64,000 bases of DNA from NCBI GenBank assembly GCA_039090855.1, contig CM077005.1:13617921-13681920 (forward strand), read 5' to 3'. The stretch comes from Macrothele yani (Eukaryota > Arthropoda > Arachnida > Araneae > Macrothelidae). Below are positions 58,685 through 64,000 of the stretch, in pieces (position 1 is the first letter of the stretch; every line of letters begins with the position of its first letter). The notes below the pieces were generated by a model that was not told the origin of the DNA, ran no database searches, and saw only the letters and a program-made list of their open reading frames with translations. The translations under genes and the position numbers were made by a program.

Positions 58685-59158
58685 GTTATTTGAAAATAGC
58701 AAATTATGAATAAAACATTTCATAAAAGTTTTTATTTAAAAAAATGTTATACCTGCCATATTTTCCCCAGTTAGTTACATAAACAACTCACTATTCCAAA
58801 CCTCGTTTGTTACTTTTCCATAAATCTACAGCAGCGTGGCAAAGTAAAAATTTTAATCAGAATTTCTGGCTTTTGGAAAAATACGGGGCCAAATTTTGAT
58901 AGTTTAATTATGGTATCAATGTGTAATCATTTTGTCTACCTTGATTTCGGATTCTTAATTCTATTCTGAGCGGAAGTACCCTTTCACATATAGTAATAGT
59001 TCATAGTGGAATGACTAGTTAATGGTATTTGAACTAACGTCATAGATTTTTACAGAAGTACGTCATCTACCACTGATGACAATCAAGCTGAAGAATTCTT
59101 TCAATTTCATTCCTGCATTTCTAGAAAACAGTCATATTTGGAAAAATTATTTCTGGTT

Positions 59159-59375
59159 ATGATAATTAACACAGCAGTCAGACATTGCTGAAATGACTGT
59201 ATTTACCGTTTCACACATGAAATCAATCACATAAGAAAACTTTAAAATTTCATCGCCGTGGAGCGGGAATTGAACCTGCATCTCCCGATTACCGTTCGAA
59301 CATGTGATTAATTTCACATGTGAAACAGTAATTACAGTAATTTCAGCAATGTCTGATTGCTGTGTTAATTGTCAT
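59159..59375. repeat. Inverted repeat with SINE-like tRNA core
   Basis: Arms of ~75 bp (59159-59233 and 59302-59375: ATAATTAACACAGCA ... CACATG) flank a centre whose complement holds GGTTCAATTCCCGCTCCACGG and GATGAAATTTTAAAG. The centre matches the tRNA-like part of the SINE units at 56.6-57.6 kb. So the tRNA core is again framed by a palindrome. Confidence 0.75.
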
Positions 59376-59826
59376 GACATATTTGCCATGTTTTATGAGA
59401 ATATTTCTTTCACCCCGTATATTCTTTCTGGTTTTCTTTTAATAGGTCTACATGGATGTATGTCCTTTGAGATTGGTGGAACAAAAGGATGTTTAAGTTT
59501 TACATTTTCCCTTAATTTTAGTACCAGCTTTAAACTGAAATTGCTATAGCTGCCTCCTTCATATTCTTAGATAATATTGCCTCCTTCAGTTTTCAGTTTT
59601 TTATTACGCAATTTCTGACCAAGATTGACTTAAGCTTAACCCTCTTGTAAAAGGCCATTTTTTTTTTTTTTTTAATTTGCAACTCAAAATCTTTCTTTTT
59701 AACTGTACATTTTCTGTTTTAATTCTATTTTCCTCTGCTTCCTTTTGCATACTCTTCACATTGTTTCTGATTTTCTATGATAAGATGCACATGCTTCTCT
59801 AAAAACATTGGCTGAGTAATGGGAAT

Positions 59827-59995
59827 TCAGTAATTCCGATTAATTGGTACACATCAGAGCTTGAATACCTTGGCCCAATTAAGCAGCTGTCCCCATTATG
59901 TGAAGCCAATTCTTGAAGAACAACCCAAAGAGCTAATTTGGGATGTTCAAGAATTGTCACAAATACACGGCTGCTCCAATTAACCAGAATCTACT
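59827..59995. mobile_element. MITE, copy 2
   Basis: Diverged relative of 20180-20358: CAGTAATTCCGATTAATTGG at the left, CCAATTAACCAGAATCTACT at the right, and shared inner words (CAATTCTTGAAGAACA, AGAGCTAATTTGGGAT in inverted order). Confidence 0.65.
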
Positions 59996-60037
59996 ATATT
60001 AGAGATGTGATTCCCACTTCTGCTTTTGTCCTTTATA

Positions 60038-60846
60038 CAGAGTTTATACACACTTGCAGAAAATAAATTCTAGGACTTTTCCAAGAGCTCATCAAAAATT
60101 TCAGGGGAGCTTAAATTTAGCAGAGTCATAGTGTTCTTTGTTTTACATTTGGCCAATTGGGGTGAAGTTTATGCATTTAGACTTCTTATCAAGTCCCCAC
60201 TGTTATTGAGTGTGCTGTACATTGTCAATGAAGTGGCAAAATTTTCCCACATAAAGATTGCTCTGTGTAAAACTTATATGAAGTAATCTCAAACCTATCA
60301 CAATGATAATAATATAAATCAATTTTGCCATGGCACTGAAGATTTCCTATTCCACAATCACCTATTCCCACACACATAGATGGCAAGCAGGCCAGATATC
60401 AATCTCCTTCAGCGAGGAAAGTGTGTGCTAGAAGGAACGTCCATTTTGGACTCAAAGGTTTTCAAATGCTGCCAGGACTTCAACTGGACACAACAGCTAC
60501 ACCACAAACCACGGTTGCTGGAAATAATGCCCCCAAACATCTTGCACAACAGCATTATATAAGATCAAAGACATGACATCACATCTTCATACTCCATGGA
60601 AGGAAACGATAGCACAAGCAGATGCTGCAGCAAGATAGAAGAACAAAGTGAGGCAATCAATCCAAACATTTCAACCAATTCTTTTTTCTTTTTTTTTCTT
60701 TTTTTATTGGAAGAAAAAAATTCCATGACTATTCAGACCTTTCACAAAAATATGAAAAAACTAATGGACTTTCCAAGCCTGGAAAAAAGGGAAAAATTCC
60801 AGGACTTTTTCAGGATTCTTGGAATCCAGGGACAGTGCAAACCCTG
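60038..60846. mobile_element. 809-bp non-autonomous DNA element
   Basis: Left end CAGAGTTTATACACACTTG, right end by complement CAGGGTTTGCACTGTCCC. Subterminal words TTCTAGGACTTTTCCA and TTCCAGGACTTTTTCAGG in opposite orientation. Same terminal design as 14075-16615. No convincing TSD. A T-run and short frames only. Confidence 0.65.
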
Positions 60847-61259
60847 GATATTAAATGCGATCAAGCCAGAGTAGAATAACGCATTTTTTGATGTTTTAAA
60901 ATGTACATGGTGACCTTTACTTTAACTCGCACACAGCTCCTTATGCTTACTTATTCATATCTTGAATCAGATACTTCATCCTTCCACTTGGTCCTCAAGT
61001 GTTCCATACACTAATCTTACATTCACTCTTTCTACTTGCTAAGGCATCTTCATACGTAGGAAGAATGTTTCAGTGGATCACAGTTTTCAAGTGCGGTAGA
61101 CCCACAAATTTACATATTTGAGACTTTTTCTTTTCAATCTTTCTTTTACACATGAGACTGATGAAGAAAGAAAATAAGCTGAACCGTTTAACCATAGATA
61201 AGATCTGAACAAGCTGTGAAACAGTGTGAATAACACAACATGAGCAAGACAGAATTATT

Positions 61260-62010
61260 CACTGAAATTTATTTATGAAAATATTAAACTGGAAGGAGCA
61301 CATCTGCATTCAAAATATAAAATTATTTGCATTTAACAACAACACAGGACAAATGGAACATCAAGGAGAAAAAAATTATGATTATGGGCAAAATCTTTGC
61401 TTTGTCATACTTCCATTTTTGGAAATTTTCCCTCCATTTTCAAGCTGAAACACAAATATTTATAGAATAAAATTATATTTAACAACACTACTGGGCAGAA
61501 AATTGTGAGAAAAAAGAAATGATTACAGGAGAAACGCTTACTCCAGCTAACTTCCATTTTGGGAAGTTTTGAAATTCTGTTCTCAGACAGAAATCAACCC
61601 CCCCCCCCCCTCCCAATTTCTGTTCAGTTATGCATTGATCTTGAGAAACACCCAAATGATGGTGGAAAAGGCACAATTCTTCGAATCTGTGGAAGAATCT
61701 CATTCCTGAAGATTACAGGGAAATTTTTGCGTCATCTAACTTCAATTTTTGAAAAATTTGCTTCCATTTTCAAGCTGAGGTGCAAATACTTATGGAATAA
61801 AACTATACTTTACAATAATATTGGGGGAAGGACCACTGCAAGAAAAAGTAATCGTGATTACAGGGAAAATTTTCACTCCGTTGAACTGCCATTTTTGAAA
61901 GACAACACCCCCCCCTCCCAAATTTCTCTTCAGTTTTGCTTGACCTTGAGAATGATCCAAATGATGACAAAACAAGCAGAATGCTGCAATCCATGAAAGA
62001 ATCTTATGTA
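61260..62010. repeat. ~340-bp tandem repeat, locus 3
   Basis: Units start near 61337, 61480 and 61812; the last two are ~332 bp apart. C-tracts (61599-61610 and 61908-61914) recur at the same unit position as at locus 1, followed by TCCCAATTTCT or TCCCAAATTTCTCTTCAG. CpGs are mostly decayed, so this is an older array. Confidence 0.75.
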
Positions 62011-63100
62011 TGTTCCTTGAATCTTAACCCTTTAAGCGGCTGATTTACCTGAACCAAATGGCGGTGATATGTTGCTGAAAATCTGTGGACACCTGATCAA
62101 TTTTTTCAGATTTTCATCAACATTATCCACGTTTTTCTTAAAAGTAAAAAAAATCGAAGGGGTAATAGTGATCAGTTCAGGAAAGGGTGAAGGGTGATGA
62201 TTCTTTCCTGGAGTGATTTGCTGTTAAACTTTTCGAAAACTTAGATTTCACCTCCCCTGGGTTCGATCTTTGGATCCAGAGAGAAAGTCAAGAAAAAGTC
62301 ACAGAAATTCTATTTCTCATCGTTTTTTGTTGTTTTTTTTCCCCTTCTCTATGTAATGTACAAAATGGGTGTTTTACTTTGTTAAGGGATAGGAGAGTAG
62401 CAAAGGGCTACCCTCCCTCCGATTCAGTATTTATCATCGCTCTGGGGCTAGCCTAGGAATTTCTGGTTAAGTTCCCAAAAATAAGCACATAACTTGTGAA
62501 ATGAGAGTTAATGATTACTTTCAAAATTACTCAGACCAGCAGGAGGGAAATGACAGTGCACACAAGAAAAAAAAAGGGATGTAATATTTTGAGTGGAGAG
62601 TAGTGTAAATATTTTTTTTCTCTTTCTTAATTACCTTTATTGTATGAACAAAAATGTAGCATTTATATGACGCAGTACCAAAGTTCAATGTCGCACCATT
62701 CAAGGGATAAGGTATTATAATAGTAAGTTTCACTTAATGAGTTTGGGCCAAGTAGATTTACCATGAAAGCGAGAGCAAATATAATATTCAAAAAAGGGGG
62801 TCTTTCCCTTGGCATATAACCAAATAAATTAATTCTTTTTTTGTTTAGAAAGATCATAGAAAGAGAATAAACCTGGAGTATGCTCATTAAAATAATTATG
62901 AAGAAAAAAATTGTATTTCTTGCTTTGTTCAGTGTATGAAATAACGTGTAAAATGTCTTGTAAGCCAGCTGCAGTTTCCCCCTCTAAAAGGGAATTAAGG
63001 CAGCAAATTCTTTCGATTCCTTTTCAGAAATTTCTTTCCTAGAAAAAGACCACCGGGAGTTGCAAACATTCCATTTTTTTTTTTTTTTTCTGCCCCGAAG
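62011..63100. other. No feature recognised
   Basis: AT-rich sequence with T-runs and short frames only. No TE termini or coding similarity found by eye. Confidence 0.4.
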
Positions 63101-63960
63101 TCTGGAAAATCTCCCTAGCCGAAGGGGCTTAGCGTAGAAAAAAAATATCCTTAGGAGACGCGCAGGAAAAGGAAGGGATTAAGAACACTAAAATTTGCGG
63201 GTCTTGTCGGCTGGCTGAAGTGGGAAACAGCAGTCATCACATCAAAATTTATGGGGTTGTTTGAGAAGCGAGAATTCCGAGAAAGACATCCAGGCGTGTC
63301 ACGTGTCTTGCACATGGTCCCTGCATGTTTTTGGATGAAAGCAGCCAATGGGATTGCTGGCGTCCTTTTGGGCTGTTCCGATTGGTTGTTTGACCCTCCA
63401 AAGTGAAAGAAGTTACTGAACGTCCATTTTTAATTTTGAGGAGGACGCTGTCTCTCTCTCGAGGGTGGCACGTTGTTAGAGGGAAGGTTGAAAAAAGAAA
63501 TGCAGGGCAGTTGGAAAATCGATCTGGTTCTAGGAGGTTATCCTCCACCGAACCAAAAATAAAGGGCATCACGATCCGCCCACCCTCAAGCAAGGGGACT
63601 CTTCAAAAAAAAAATGTCTTGTCTGCCTTCTCTGCTAATTTAAGATTAGCTGGCCCTGAGGCCTAAAGGGTTTTTTTTTTTTTTTTTTTCGATATAAAAT
63701 CATCGAGCCATGGGACCTTGCTGCGCTTTCCTCAGCAGACATGCCTGGAATTCCCGGCTCTTCGCAATCAGCAGTGGAGGACCCTTTTTCATCACATCTA
63801 AGCGGCCAGTACATAGTGGATCAAGGCGGCACCACTCGTCATAATCACCAATGCGAACCTAAGGTGGATGTCTTCAGACACCGAACTATTGACCCAATCG
63901 ATAAGGAAAATTTCCAACAAGAAAGGGACTGACTTGCCTTGGAATGCTAACTTTTGGATA
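63100..63960. promoter_or_regulatory. CpG-richer block with CCAAT motifs, candidate promoter
   Basis: Composition shifts to CpG-bearing sequence. AGCCAATGGG (63343-63352) and CCGATTGGTTG (63378-63388) are a direct and an inverted CCAAT box 30 bp apart. A 63-codon plus-strand frame starts at 63741 (MPGIPGSSQSAVEDPFSSHL) without a recognised domain. Could be the 5' region of the minus-strand SMARCAD1 gene or of a plus-strand gene beyond the window; direction undecided. Confidence 0.3.
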
Positions 63961-64000
63961 CCTTGAAAAAAAAAAAAAAAAAAAAAAAAACTGTGGCCAC

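Noticed and set aside
63249..63666. 114- and 87-codon frames on opposite strands near the right edge
   Set aside because: No recognisable domain, strands conflict, and CpG-rich composition explains the open length.
1..64000. CRISPR arrays, rRNA genes, bacterial operons
   Set aside because: No spaced direct repeats, no rRNA-like sequence, and introns plus eukaryotic TEs throughout.

Overview
The window is animal nuclear DNA, AT-rich and CpG-poor outside a few blocks. One host gene is recognisable, a minus-strand SMARCAD1-type chromatin remodeller. Everything else I can identify is transposable elements (TEs) and TE-derived repeats. The mix is an RTE-type LINE, Penelope-like fragments, several hAT families, Tc1 and mariner, pogo/Tigger, a P-element/THAP relative and a tRNA-derived SINE. 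This suits a TE-rich invertebrate, most likely an arthropod, but the species cannot be fixed from the sequence. No prokaryotic features, CRISPR arrays or rRNA genes were seen.

Host gene. Three exons on the minus strand join in frame: 43655-42673 (second half of a CUE-like domain plus an acidic linker), 35581-35373 (helical linker) and 17373-17183 (first Snf2 helicase block with the ATP-binding motif DEMGLGKT). The introns are 7.1 kb and 18.0 kb and are packed with TEs. The 5' exons should lie above 43.7 kb and the rest of the helicase below 17.2 kb or outside the window; I located neither. The first exon carries an apparent one-base frame break in a T-run.

Layout. 1-5.2 kb: CpG-richer DNA, a 323-bp direct duplication and pyrimidine-rich sequence. 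5.2-7.7 kb: a 5'-truncated RTE LINE with an 11-bp target-site duplication (TSD). 8.7-11.8 kb: a decayed hAT holding ~340-bp tandem repeats. 11.9-12.7 kb: a 767-bp foldback. 13.0-17.0 kb: an old RTE copy split by a 2.5-kb DNA element. 17.4-35.4 kb (big intron): mariner remnant, Tc1, RTE tail, then a Russian-doll stack in which an RTE holds a 10.1-kb hAT, which holds a BED-finger hAT, a P-element relative and a Tc1 split by another hAT; then a DD36E Tc1 and a 386-bp palindrome. 35.6-42.7 kb (second intron): hairpin, Tc1 and hAT fragments, a mariner and a Tc1 with an open transposase frame. 43.7-55 kb: a mini-hAT with a BED finger, a second DD36E Tc1 split by two nested DNA elements, a Penelope-like GIY-YIG fragment and pogo/Tigger copies. 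55-64 kb: ~340-bp repeats, a palindromic array of tRNA-derived SINE units, long hairpins, a short DNA element and a CpG-richer block with CCAAT motifs.

How it fits together. Except for SMARCAD1 the window is a record of insertions. Many have matching TSDs and terminal inverted repeats (TIRs), so relative ages can be read from the nesting. Boundaries were read by eye and are good to a few bases where a TSD is quoted, otherwise approximate.
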